Positions 48,334 to 58,339 of a stretch of 64,000 nucleotides of DNA are shown here, in pieces (within the stretch, counting starts at the first letter, position 1; the number at the start of each line of letters is the position of its first letter). The position numbers and the translations under genes are program-made. This stretch comes from Geotrypetes seraphini (Eukaryota; Chordata; Amphibia; Gymnophiona; Dermophiidae). The stretch is from positions 2,170,001 to 2,234,000 of the forward strand of contig NC_047096.1 of assembly GCF_902459505.1 (NCBI RefSeq), in the 5' to 3' direction. Below the pieces are notes generated by a model. The model did not search any database. It saw nothing but the letters and a program-made list of their open reading frames with translations, and was not told the origin of the DNA.

Positions 48334-48559
48334 CAAAACAGATTCAGAGTTAACAAAAAAAAGTAGCAGATTTTGAAAAACAGGAGAGCAGAAGGCATTA
48401 AAATAGCAGTTCAAAGGATGGATTACTGGTGATCTTTTCCCTTTTGTTCTTCGGACTGAATCACACTTGTAACATCCTTTTGCTCTCTTGACTCTGCCTT
48501 TTCTTTTCATCCCTTTTCTGGACTTCATACCCTTTACACACCTTCCTAATTTGTTATCT

Positions 48560-49065
48560 ATGCCAGTCTTCCAAACACTTCAAAATACAGCTGCACGCCT
48601 TATCTGTCTCTAAATGCTCCGATCTAATCACTCCTCTCTTTATTTGTTTACACTAATTCAACCTTTTTTGCTTAACCCAGAAGACCTTCTGCACAAATTC
48701 CCCAAGCTACTTATCCTCCCTCCAGGGTTCTGGGGTCCCTCAATTCACCCCAGGACACGATGAGGCATTTTCCTTTCTTCTACCTTGCACCTTGGTTGTG
48801 AAACGACCTTCCCTTAGCCTTTGCTCTTCTGAAAAATGATTGTGAGCTAACATTTAGCCATCTTTGATTGCATCTCTCTGGGCATCGGTCGCTGCCCTGC
48901 AAATATCTTCATTAGTACTTTTTCCCCTTTCCCTGGTTCTTTCCTTTAGGTAATGGCGTTCCTTTTCTGACATTTTGTCAGTATTTTATTACTGTATAAA
49001 TCACTTTGACCTGTTGGCTAGTAAAAGTGGTAGATCAGATTCTTCTAATAAACAGAACTTTATGT
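48560..49065 (+). mobile_element. L2-type LINE C-terminal remnant and tail, sense
   Basis: CTTCAAAATACAGCTGCACG (…QNTAARL) and ATGAGGCATTTTCCTTTCTT (PGHDEAFSFL), then CGACCTTCCCTTAGCCTTTG. Tail AAATCACTTTGACCTGTTGG...CTTCTAATAAACAGAACTTT. Many breaks. Confidence 0.65.
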
Positions 49066-49189
49066 TTAGGTTATTGGGGAATTTCCTAAACCACCATTAA
49101 CAAAGTATCAAGGTGCTTTACATTATCCAAACCATAAACAGATTACAAAGGCCATACGACCGGACAATAGAAGACAGAGTGAATTCATG

Positions 49190-49980
49190 GGTGGACAAGG
49201 CCGAAGCAGCCTGTTTAGAGTGCTGCCGGCCCGAAGCTGCTTAGAGAGGTATGTAGGGTTCATGGCGGGATTTCGATGGGAGGGAGGGAAGGATGGTGAT
49301 TCCGCCGTGTGGTGGGTGCTCATGGGGGGGGAAGGGTGCTCGCTCAAGGGTTCTGCTGCACAAGGGATGGGAGGGAGGGAAGAGAAATTGCCGGCGAATC
49401 CTGGGACTAGGGTTTATTTTGGGGGTAGGGCTTAAGAACATAAAAATTGCTGTTGCTGGGTCAGACCAGTGGTCCATCGTGCCCAGCAGTCCGCTCATGT
49501 GGTGGCCCCCAGACCAGAGAGGATAAGCACTGTAAAAACGCTAGAGCAAGCTTGGTCCCTTTTAAGGACACAGTCACCGAGGCGCAAAATCTATATATAC
49601 TGCGTATCAACAAGGGATCCAAGAGGAAAAAGAACATGGAAGCAGCATGGCTCACTGTAGAGGTGAAGGAAGCGATCAGAGACAAGAAAACTTCATTTAA
49701 GGAATGGAAAAGGTCAAGAACGGACGAAAACTGGAATAAGCACAAACAACATGAATGCAGGTACCATAAGGTGGTAAAAGGGGCCAAAAGAGACTATGAG
49801 GAAAAATAGCCAAGGAGGCGAAAAACTTCAAGCGGTGGGACCATTGGATGACCATGGAATAAAGGGAGTGCTAAAGGACAAAGCAATCGCCGACAAACTG
49901 AACACATTTTTTGCATCTGTATTTACAGAAGAGGATATGCACAGCATACCGGGGTAGGTCTTATTTTCAGGGAAACACGG
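49190..49980. mobile_element. TA-type fold-back MITE, right half, split by an inverted CR1
   Basis: GCCTGTTTAGAGTGCTGCCG and GGGAGGGAAGGATGG match the right half of 22032-22811. The right end TTATTTTCAGGGAAACACGG is followed by TA. The left half is missing. Confidence 0.7.
49434..49950. mobile_element. 5'-inverted CR1 LINE insertion with 12-bp target duplication
   Basis: 49434-49515 is the CR1 3' end antisense (AAGAACATAAAAATTGCTGT, CCATCGTGCCCAGCAGTCCG). It is joined directly to 49516-49950, which is CR1 ORF2 in sense: AWLTVEVKEAIRDKKTSFKE, KVVKGAKRDYEEK, DKLNTFFASVFTEEDM. Flanks GGGGTAGGGCTT (49422-49433) and GGGGTAGGTCTT (49951-49962) form a target duplication. Confidence 0.82.
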
Positions 49981-50039
49981 TAGATACTCTTGGAAGCTAC
50001 CTCAAATGCTAACCTAGCTTGTCACTTATGACACAGCCT

Positions 50040-50292
50040 CCTTTATAAGCTCAATGGCCAACCTCTGAACCTTACAGTTGACCGCTGTTGCTAAGTTATA
50101 TGGCAGCCCCTTGTCATTAATCTTTCTACCACTATGTAAATATATTCTGTCAACCTCCTTCGTAACTCTACTGCTAATCTCCTTCCTGCGTCTTATTGTA
50201 GCTCACTGACACTGGTCAGCTTTTCCTCTTTTGTAAACCGCGTAAAAATGCGAGGCTTATGCAATATATAAATACAAATTTATGTTATGTTA
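50040..50292 (+). mobile_element. L2-type LINE 3' tail, sense
   Basis: TCTTTTGTAAACCGCGTAAA...GAGGCTTATGCAATATATAA...TTTATGTTATGTTATA, a LINE tail ending in a TTATG-type tandem repeat. Confidence 0.65.
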
Positions 50293-50489
50293 TATCATTA
50301 CAAACACTAGTTTAGGTTTAATTCAGGAATCCCTGTTCAAGGGATGGGCAAAATGGGAGGCCACCTTGTGGAAGGGCACTGCACAACACTTTGAATCAGT
50401 CTTGAGTATCAGCACATCAACTCAAGAGAGAGGAGCTGTCAAAATAGCCCTTCCTCTGAGTGCCTTTTGTCTTGCGACCGCCCTTTTCT

Positions 50490-50690
50490 CTGTTGTCTAT
50501 GAGTGGGAGCAGGCCACCTCACAAGTCCTGGTTTTGTCCCATTGCATGCAGGGAATGATAGTCCTGAATTTCTCAAGAAGATCAGAACTACAACTTCCTG
50601 CATGCAATGGGGCAAAACCAGGACTGGACCGACCTTTTGAGTTACCTGGGTGATGTGGTATTCTAGATGTGAGGCTGGTTTGGGATCATC
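50490..50690. mobile_element. small fold-back element
   Basis: Arms near 50526-50555 (GTCCTGGTTTTGTCCCATTG, CATGCAGG) and 50599-50628 (CCTGCATGCAATGGGGCAAA, ACCAGGAC) are inverted copies about 45 bp apart. A 200-bp MITE is likely. Ends not fixed. Confidence 0.55.
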
Positions 50691-52699
50691 TGGCCCTAGC
50701 ACTCAGTGAGTGCAACCACCAGTCCACTACAGAACATATTTGAATATGCAAATGTCATAAAGCATTTGTACTGGAAAAAACAAATCCATGACAGTAAGAA
50801 ATGCAAAACTGCTGGTCAAAGCCAGAGCTGTTCTCACCTAGCAGGAATATTTAGACCTGAACCCATGAAGGAGGCTCAAACCGCAGCTCTGCTGGGAAGC
50901 AGAAAGCCGAGCCCAGAAACAATTAGCAAGAAAGGAGCAGACAAAAGAGAAGGTGGAGGACAAAGGAGCAGGAATGAGATAGCATGGAAAGTCAAACAAA
51001 GGGGAGCCTGGGAGGACAAAGGCAGAGGACAATAGCCCCTGGGCTGCTGCCACCCAACAATGGGGCTAGTGACAGCCACACAATGGGTCTTGTGTTCCCC
51101 ACAGACGTTATCTCACTGGCTCCAGGCAGCACCAGCTTCAGGTTTCTATTTCCAGCATCTGCCTTTGTTTGCTGCACAGAAAGACCAGAGCCTTGCTTTC
51201 GCCTTTTTATTTATTTGCTGCAAGAGAACTTAGGAGTCCTGCTGATCAGAAAGAACTGCCCTGTGAAATCCTCATCTCCCCCCCCTTTCCGTGGCTACTT
51301 TACACACTAGGTAGTGGAGGTCAGTGCAAAATCCAGGCCCCCTCCTCCCTCACCAAGTGTGCAGTAGCATCTTGTTATAATCCACTCTTTTCATACGAAA
51401 CAACTTTTCTACCTTTCCCCGTTTCCCCAGAGCAAGATTTCTGAATTCAAAACCTACTCACTGTATCATTTCAGTGGCCTCTGCAGTGGATGGTCTAAGC
51501 TGTCTTCTGAGTTTTACAATTTTGAACCCAAAAAACTTACAACAGACTCTGCTCCAGCAGCCTTTATTATCTGGGTTTACACCATGAGTGCGACCTTGCC
51601 AACTGCTGGTGGCAGCTGTGACCTCCCTTCTCTCATCCTTCACTGTCCACTTCCAGCTATGGCATGGAAAGCACAAGAGACAAACCAGTTTGGCAGCATC
51701 TACCACCATAGATACTCACCTCTGTTTCTTGCTATGAATTCATGTGAGAGGACAAGAGACTGCCACTGTCTGGCTTTGCTTGCGTGTCCCAGCCAGAAAG
51801 AAGATATCAGGAACTTCAGTCCACTCTGAACTTCGTTTATCATTGAAGTCTTTATAAATAGCAAAGCTTTGAAAAGGGGAGACTATGATAACATGAGGAA
51901 ATTAGAAACAACTACTCCAAGGTCAAAAGTCCATCCCCTTTTACAAAGCCACACTAGGGTTTTTAGTAGCCGGTTCTGCTTTAAAAATCATTGTTATTGA
52001 GTGGCCAATGTACAGTATAGTAGGAAAGAAATACAGCAATGGGTTCATCCTACCCCCCGTCATTTTGGCAATGGAAAAGCTACTGCTATGGGAAGCCTCC
52101 TTTACTTATAAAAGGCGGAAGAAGTTTTGGTCTATTTGGGTGCCACGGGCTAATCCGAATCAGGGACATTTTTGTACACCGCATCCTGAATGGTTGGATG
52201 GGGGAGGGGTCAGGGGCATGTAGGGATTCCCCCCCCCCCTTTTTCTTCTTTTCTCTGTTTAGTGGGGAGGGCGCTGGTATAGATGGGGATTGTCCTGACT
52301 CTTCTCCAGGGCCTTTAAGAACGCAAGGTCTTGGATATTGGTTGAGATGATTGGTTATAGGTGGTTTGCTGCTGGGAGGGATGGTATGGGCCCTGGGGTT
52401 CTTGGTTATTGGTTCATTATTTAGTATTTGAAAATGTTGATGATGGAGTTTGCGGATTCCTTTGTGGAACTTTATTTCATTGTGTTATTGCTGTTATCTC
52501 TCTGTTCTCTTTCATCAAGAAAAAATGGTTTCAATTGTAAATGTTAACCAGTCATTTCCTGTGGTGCTAACCAGTTAAGTACTGCTGAAAAGGACTGGTT
52601 AGCCCTGAAACAGATGGTAAAACCAACCAGGAATCATTTCTGGAAGGTTAAATTGCTTTGAATATTGACTCCCCTCCCCCCCCCCCCCCCCCAGTTGCA
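50691..52699. other. unassigned intergenic DNA (about 2 kb)
   Basis: No gene, structural RNA or recognised repeat. Short frames (for example 50706-51035 and 51458-51709) have no family features. C-runs at 52230-52240 and 52671-52693 mark low-complexity spots. This is the largest apparently repeat-free stretch of the downstream region. Confidence 0.4.
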
Positions 52700-52960
52700 A
52701 TGGGAACAAGTCAGCATGGATTCATCAAAAGCAAGCCTGGGTTTCCCAACTTATTACATTTGTTTTAACATCAATTGGTAGCCAATCGATGTAGTGTATT
52801 TCAATTTTAAGAAGGTGTGTGACAAAGTGCTTCATGAGAAGACTCCGGAAATGAGAGACACGAGACAGAGGCCTATTGTGGATTGTAAAACTGACTAAAA
52901 GACATAGTGGGACATTGAAAAGGGTCAGCAGTGGAGTGTCCTGTTATCTTTAACATATTG
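52700..52960 (+). mobile_element. CR1 LINE reverse-transcriptase fragment, sense, old
   Basis: CAGCATGGATTCATCAAAAG (SQHGFIKSK) and GTGTATTTCAATTTTAAGAA (the VYLDFxKAFD region). Heavily mutated. Confidence 0.65.
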
Positions 52961-52964
52961 GTTT

Positions 52965-53335
52965 CTTCATTTTTATAGCCCGTCCTCCCCAGGAACCCAG
53001 AACGGGTTACAATAAAATAAAATTAGATACTTCGAACTTCCCTATCTGTCCTGAAGGCTCACAATCTAGCTAAAGTACCTGTCTAACAATTATTAAATAT
53101 AAAGATAAGAAAAAACTATAAGAAAATAAATCAAATTAAAGTAAAACAACAAAACGCAAAGTCCCAAAGCAAGACAGATGAGGTGACGTCCAGCCAGTGA
53201 CATCAAGATTGCCAACTACTTGGAGCAATCCTCAGCATCCAAAGCATCACTATTGAGCCGTAGCACCAACAAGCCGGTAAAAGAACAGCCGCATGGCCCA
53301 ACGGTCAACTGCTGCCCTGGTTGAGGACCACTTTT
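52965..53335 (-). mobile_element. L2-type LINE 3' part, antisense
   Basis: TTTATAGCCCGTCCTCCCCA, AGAACGGGTTACAATAAAAT and TCTGTCCTGAAGGCTCACAA are the LINE tail read backwards. Similar to 35330-35470. Confidence 0.65.
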
Positions 53336-53339
53336 GGGC

Positions 53340-53765
53340 CCTTCTGGGATCTCTGAGAGAGAGGAAGAGATAATGGTTACTGTGGATGGTTTGGCCTTTA
53401 TCTGCCATCTATAATCATAAAGCTCTATGACCTCACAATGCAGGTGTAAAGAACCGTAGCCTTTAGGAAGAGGAGATGCAAATGTTAAGAGGTTTAGCCA
53501 ATAGGGAGAGGAGATGCTGCAGATGGATCATTTGGCCACTAGCCAACAGGGAGAGGAGATGCTGCTGATGGACCATTTGGCCTTTATCTGCCATCATGTT
53601 TCTATAACTATAAAGCTCTATGACCTCACAATGCAGGTGTAAAGAGCCTTAGCCAATAGGAAGAGGAGATGCAAATGTTAAGAGCCTTAGCCAATAGGGA
53701 GAGGAGGAGACGGTGGATGCTGCGGATGGGCCATTTGGCCTTTATCTGCCATCATGTTTCTATGT
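53340..53765 (+). repeat. tandem duplication (~193-bp period) of a CR1 tip plus flank
   Basis: GCTCTATGACCTCACAATGC recurs at 53422 and 53615. AGAGGAGATGCAAATGTTAA recurs likewise. CR1 tip words GGCCTTTATCTGCCATC occur three times. The array is about two and a half units with a third partial CR1 tip. Confidence 0.75.
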
Positions 53766-53839
53766 AGCTATGTTTCCTCTCCGCCGCTGGACTTCTTCCG
53801 TCGCAGTCAAAGGCCGCCCTTCGCTCAGCTGGTCTTGCC

Positions 53840-53945
53840 TATATATGACCGGGAGATAGGAGTGACAAGTGAGGTGATTACATTTGTGGATAACACAAAA
53901 TTATTTAGAGGGAAGTACCAAAGAAAATATTGAGAAAACTGAGAA
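53840..53945 (+). mobile_element. CR1 LINE ORF2 fragment, sense
   Basis: GTGACAAGTGAGGTGATTAC...TTTGTGGATAACACAAAATT encodes the CR1 box 'VIKFADDTKLF' (here VITFVDNTKLF, with both catalytic Asp positions altered to Asp-Asn). Confidence 0.6.
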
Positions 53946-54475
53946 TAGTGCAGAATACGGCCGTCTGTCAGTCCTTACTATCGAATGCTGCCAGTAGAAG
54001 CACGAGTAATATTGAAGTTCTCTTGAATTTGTTTTAATCTGGTTTGGGGATTGGCCCCTACCTATCTTTTATCTCATTTCGTGCTATACAACCCTACAAG
54101 GATAACCAGGAATTGTAATTTATTTACCTATCCTAGGATCACTGGCTGTAGATACAGGTCTTTTTTGGATCGGATGCTAGCATTTCAAGCAAGTAAACAA
54201 CAGTCCTGGTTGGGCAATTATATTAGCGGAACTATGCAATCTTACAGCGCATTTCGACATGGGATTAAGACTGTCCTATTTGATCAATTCATTTCTTAAT
54301 TGAAGTTTTATTCAGAACAAAAATCTTAATCTGTCTATACTTTAGGTAATATGTTGTACTTTTACTCTCAATACTTTGTACTTCACTGATTGTCCGGTTT
54401 TTCTCTTCTGGGTAAACCGCCTAGAAGTCGTTTGATTGTTGGCGGTACAGAAGAATAAAGTTATGTTATGTTATA
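53946..54475 (+). mobile_element. L2-type LINE C-terminus and tail, sense
   Basis: AGTGCAGAATACGGCCGTCT (…QNTAV). The frame 54051-54299 encodes APTYLLSHFVLYNPTRI and SYSAFRHGIKTVLFDQF, similar to the antisense copy at 5516-5812. Tail CTGGGTAAACCGCCTAGAAG...TTGGCGGTACAGAAGAATAA. Confidence 0.8.
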
Positions 54476-54602
54476 TTAATGTGGGCTACTATTCAATGTG
54501 TTATTTTGCTGTTAATCCCAGTTATTAGTAACTAGGTCTTGCATAAAATGGGACCTGTTTGTGGTCAAATAACCCAGGGTAACAGTAGCCCACGTTGATA
54601 AC
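54476..54602. mobile_element. MITE (AATGTGGGCTACT ends), short copy
   Basis: TTAATGTGGGCTACTATTC and, inverted, CAGTAGCCCACGTTGATAA bracket about 127 bp. Interior CCCAGTTATTAGTAACTAGG is shared with the larger copy at 54938-55380. Confidence 0.65.
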
Positions 54603-54880
54603 CAGAGCTGATGTTGTGATGTTTGGATAGGTTCCTAGAGGACAAAGGGATTGAGGGGTACAGATAGGAGTAGAGGTAGGTTATAGAAATAGTCAGGACC
54701 ACTGCTCAGGCAATAGGCCTGATGGGCCGGCGCGGGAGCGGACCGCTGGGCGAGATGGACCTCTGGTCTGCCTCAGCGGAGACAACTTCTTATGTTCTTA
54801 TGTCACAATGCCTCATTCCACCAATAAGAGTCAGCCTTATCAGTGACATCACAATGGTTTGATTGTCCTGTACTTGGCTC
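54603..54880. mobile_element. GAGCTGATxTTGTGATGTCA repeat split by CR1
   Basis: 54603-54620 (CAGAGCTGATGTTGTGATG) and 54806-54880 (TCACAATGCCTCATTCCACC, CCAATAAGAGTCAGCCTTAT) are one unit. Compare 45120-45219 and 55404-55460. Confidence 0.6.
54620..54805 (+). mobile_element. CR1 LINE 3' tip inserted in that repeat, sense
   Basis: TTTGGATAGGTTCCTAGAGG, CAATAGGCCTGATGGGCCGG, GACCTCTGGTCTGCCTCAGC, ending CAACTTCTTATGTTCTTATG, a complete CR1 3' end with two TTCTTATG-like words. Confidence 0.85.
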
Positions 54881-54937
54881 ACTTTTATTACATAGAACAG
54901 TGATTTCCATTTCTACAGACATTTCTTCATTTAAGGG

Positions 54938-55380
54938 GGAAATTATCAATGTGGACTACTTTTAAGACATTATTTTATTGTTAACTCCAGTTATTAGTAA
55001 CTAGGTTACCAGTTAGTGCAGTGGGCTCAAACTCACAGCCCGGGGCCACATGCGGCCCACCAGGTACTATTTTGAGGCCCTTGGTATGTTTATCATAATC
55101 ACAAAAGCAAAATAAAACAGTTTCTTGATCATATGTCTCTTTAGCTATAAATTACAATATTAATTTTAAGAGTTAGCCAAAAGGAAAGATTTATAAAGTA
55201 TAAAGAATTTTACCTCATGCAAAACTGTCATTTCTTTAATAAGACATTCAATATTTTTTCTGAGGCCCTCCAAGTACCGACAAATCCAAAATGTGGCCCT
55301 GCAAAGGGTTGGAGTTTGAGCTCACTGAGTTAGTGTTAAGCTAATTCATTGTAATAGCAGCTCATGTTGATAACTTCCCC
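54938..55380. mobile_element. MITE (GGGGAAATTATCAA ends) split by an hAT MITE
   Basis: GGGGGAAATTATCAATGTGG and (reverse complement of the right end) GGGGAAGTTATCAACATGAG are terminal inverted repeats. The interior matches 54476-54602. Confidence 0.65.
55019..55327. mobile_element. hAT MITE with perfect 8-bp target duplication
   Basis: Ends CAGTGGGCTCAAACTCACAG and (reverse complement) CAGTGAGCTCAAACTCCAAC. AGTTAGTG at 55011-55018 and 55328-55335. Interior shared with 37607-37863 (GGTACTATTTTGAGGCCCTT; CTTTAATAAGACATT). Confidence 0.92.
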
Positions 55381-55460
55381 TCTTAGCATGAAGAGTTTCA
55401 GTCTCTGGCCCAGAGCTGATATTGTCATGTCTTAATGCCTCATTTCACCAATGCCTAGAG

Positions 55461-57004
55461 ACACAATGGAGGCCCTTTGGGAACAAACTGTGTAGTTCTG
55501 TAAATAGAGTGAAAGACTGTTGGAGCACGTGGAAGATCCAGAATTACGTTCAAAATGATTGCACAAGGGACGTGAGTGGGAGATGGTGGAGTGTCTAGGC
55601 CTGAATGGCGGGGAGTGAATTTCACAGACAAGGTGGTCCTTCTTGGACACAGTCAATGAGTGTGTTCAAATATTGGGGGTGCTCTAGGTGAGAATCACCA
55701 TGCACACCTGTGGACTCGGTGCAAAGTCTTCCTGAATTTCACAACTTGTGAATGAGAACTGAAAGCTGCAGATGTCTTGAAGAGTTAAAACTTCATTTTT
55801 AGAAGCAGCACAATCGTCTGATTTGTTTCAGTTATGACACGGTTTCAAGTTACTGGGAATACTCCAAGCTAATAGTGCTGCTTATGCTGTGAAGGGAACT
55901 TGTTCTCTGATTGGTTATAGGTTCAAATCCCTGGATTAGGGGCTGCGATGCTGCAGGCCCTGGCAAGCCTTATCCAGATGCGGGACGTTCAAAGATCTAG
56001 TGCAACAGTGAGCTGTATTTCTTGTTTTGTGGCTAATCGTGCTCTGGATGTCAAAAACCATCTTTGCTATGGCTGTGTGTTGGATGACTGGGCAGTGATG
56101 ATGGGACTCTAACCACAGCATAACCTTGATTCCCCGGCAACTGCACAGATGCATCTCGCAAATGTGTACATGCGGCCGCAGATTCTAGGAACTTGCAAGT
56201 TACAGGATAAGGGCAGTTCATGCACAACTTAATAATTGGCTCTTAATTGGAATTTGCAGCCAATTATTTTCTTAAATTGGTGTTAACTGACGTCAGTTCT
56301 TGAGGGCATGGACATGGGGGTGGGGTTGGGGGCAGGGACAGGCCAAGGAGATGGAGTTCCGTGCCTAACTGCAAACACCAGCCTTTGACATGACGTAGGC
56401 GTTCACCCCTAAAATAGGCATGAACTATGCACTTACACTAGTAGTCGATAATGGCAATTCTGTATGGAACTGACGACATAGAATTTGGCACTGAAATGTT
56501 GGCACTCTTTCTTGAATCCACCCTATGCTGTGTATAAACTGAGCTTCTGGACAGTTGCAAATCAAGAACATAGAATGCAAACATTGTAATCCCTTAAAAC
56601 AGAAAAGCATTGGAACCCAAAAATGGACTCTTCCCATAATGGGGAGCAGTGGGATCTGTAAAACCAGGGACTGTGAGTGCCTCTACTTTCCGGGGTATGA
56701 ACCGGCCTATGAAGAGACCAAGAAGGGTCTCTCTGACCATAGGGACATCCTATAGGGATGTTGTGCTCTACTACCTGTATGAAGAAAGTAATTATGTGTT
56801 CAGAAACAACAAACCCCGAGAGAGGAAATTAATAGAGAGTTAAAGGAACACTGCCTGGAAGCTGCACAGACTGTGATAATGTCCACTTTAGTAAGTCCCT
56901 GTTAAGAGCCTAAGGAGGCTCAGACTTTGTAATCAATGTTTACTCGATGGAATGACTACGTTAGTGGTTATTTACCATTTTATCTAATCTACAAGTTGTG
57001 AGTC
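55461..57004. other. mostly unassigned DNA with a possible MITE near 56180-56510
   Basis: 56180-56510 has words typical of MITEs (GGAACTTGCAAGTTACAGGA; GACATAGAATTTGGCAC), but its ends are not fixed. The rest is unassigned. A tRNA-like word at 55918 was rejected. Confidence 0.35.
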
Positions 57005-57382
57005 GCTCTATGCCTAAGTAGGTTCAAGGCCACGTTCAATTTGAGTAATGCAGATTTGAGAGGGGAGACAGGAGAGGGAGGGTAGAAGGTCTTCTAAAAA
57101 TGAGGTAGAGAGGAGAAATTAGCGGAAATTGAAATCTCAGTCCGTGCAGGTTACTGATTGTCATGGAACGGGTTGCTCCGAAGAGAATAGTCTTCAGTTT
57201 TTTTCCGAAATTTGAGATAGCTGGGTTCCGTTTTGATTGCCATTGGGAGGCTGTTCCAGGTTTTAGATGCCTTATCTTACATTACATGTATAATTCTATG
57301 TAGCATGTATGATTCCATGTAGTGATATGCTGCTTGTAACTCGCCTGCGCGGATTCGGCAGGACATAAGATTTAACATAACG
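57005..57382 (-). mobile_element. L2-type LINE C-terminal part, antisense, plus a short sense LINE tail
   Basis: AGTCTTCAGTTTTTTTCCGA...GCCATTGGGAGGCTGTTCCA reads backwards as the LINE C-terminus. At 57275-57382 a sense tail follows (CTTGTAACTCGCCTGCGCGG, ATAAGATTTAACATAAC). Confidence 0.55.
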
Positions 57383-57459
57383 AAACCAATAGAACATTCT
57401 GGGAATCTGGTGCCCAACAGACTGAAAACAATTGTAGAAATGTTGGGGAGGGTTGTTAG

Positions 57460-57660
57460 CAGTGGAATCTGTTACTAAAGAATGTAGTCAGGGTAACTAA
57501 TATAACAGGATTCAATAGGGGTTTCTGGAAGAAAAGCCTATGAGAAATTGTTATCCTGGAAGAAACAGACCACTCTTGTGACCTGGAGTGGCCACACTCA
57601 GAGACAAGATGCTAGGTTTGTTGGACCTTGGTTTGATCCAGTGCATCTGTAAGGATATGG
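57460..57660 (+). mobile_element. CR1 LINE 3' tip, sense, old
   Basis: GGATTCAATAGGGGTTTCTG, CTTGTGACCTGGAGTGGCCA, TTTGTTGGACCTTGGTTTGA. Diverged copy of the GGCCACC-type tail. Confidence 0.65.
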
Positions 57661-58199
57661 CAGGACTGAGGTGCTCTGGTAAACATAAGCCATCTCACCA
57701 GTCTCCTGTTGGCGAAATGATGGTGATAGTAAAGGTGTATTAGTTGTGACTCAGATGCTGTTGCTGAGAAATGAGCTTGGCTTCCTTTATCTTGATCCCT
57801 TCTGTGGCTTTATAGGGCTTTTTGCATCATAAAACAGTATCTCTGTCCCTGATCATAATGTGTATCCTGTTGCTAAATTTGGCAGTTTCATCAGTGTGAC
57901 TGTATATTTGTCAATTAATTCACTTGCTATATTATTATTACTTCCAACCTAATGGATGTTGGAAAGATTTTGTACTTAAGTGGTCGTGAATGCATTTATT
58001 ATCTGAAGAAATTCCACCAAAAGGTCTACAACAAAACCAAGTCAAACATAAGCAAGAAACACATTCAAACAACAGAGAATATTGCACAGGGTGTGAGTGA
58101 CAGATAAGATAAACCGGAATGAGATCAAACCAAGGAAAAGATGAGAGAATGCCATCTCAGGAAGAGGAGGAGTGGATAAGCAAGTCCTGCAGCCGGTTG
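57661..58199. other. unassigned DNA with an antisense LINE tail at 57985-58085
   Basis: CAAGTCAAACATAAGCAAGA marks the LINE tail (compare 10470-10510). The remainder is not recognised. Confidence 0.4.
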
Positions 58200-58265
58200 A
58201 ACCACTTTTGAACATATTTATCAATGATCTAGAGATGAGAATAACTAATCAGATCATTACATTTA
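58200..58265 (+). mobile_element. CR1 LINE ORF2 fragment, sense
   Basis: CATATTTATCAATGATCTAG...GAATAACTAATCAGATCATT encodes IFINDLEMRITNQIITF, the block just before the catalytic ADD box. Confidence 0.6.
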
Positions 58266-58339
58266 TGTTATTTTTAAAAAAAGTTTATATACTATATATA
58301 GCCTAAGCAGTTCACATAAAAAACAAAAAACACTGGAGA

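Noticed and set aside
50706-51035. 109-codon frame in an otherwise repeat-free stretch
   Set aside because: Lys/Gln-rich end and no recognisable family, no splice sites and no conservation evidence. Left unassigned.
55900-55935. tRNA B-box-like word GGTTCAAATCC
   Set aside because: No A box at the right distance and no cloverleaf can be drawn. Chance match.
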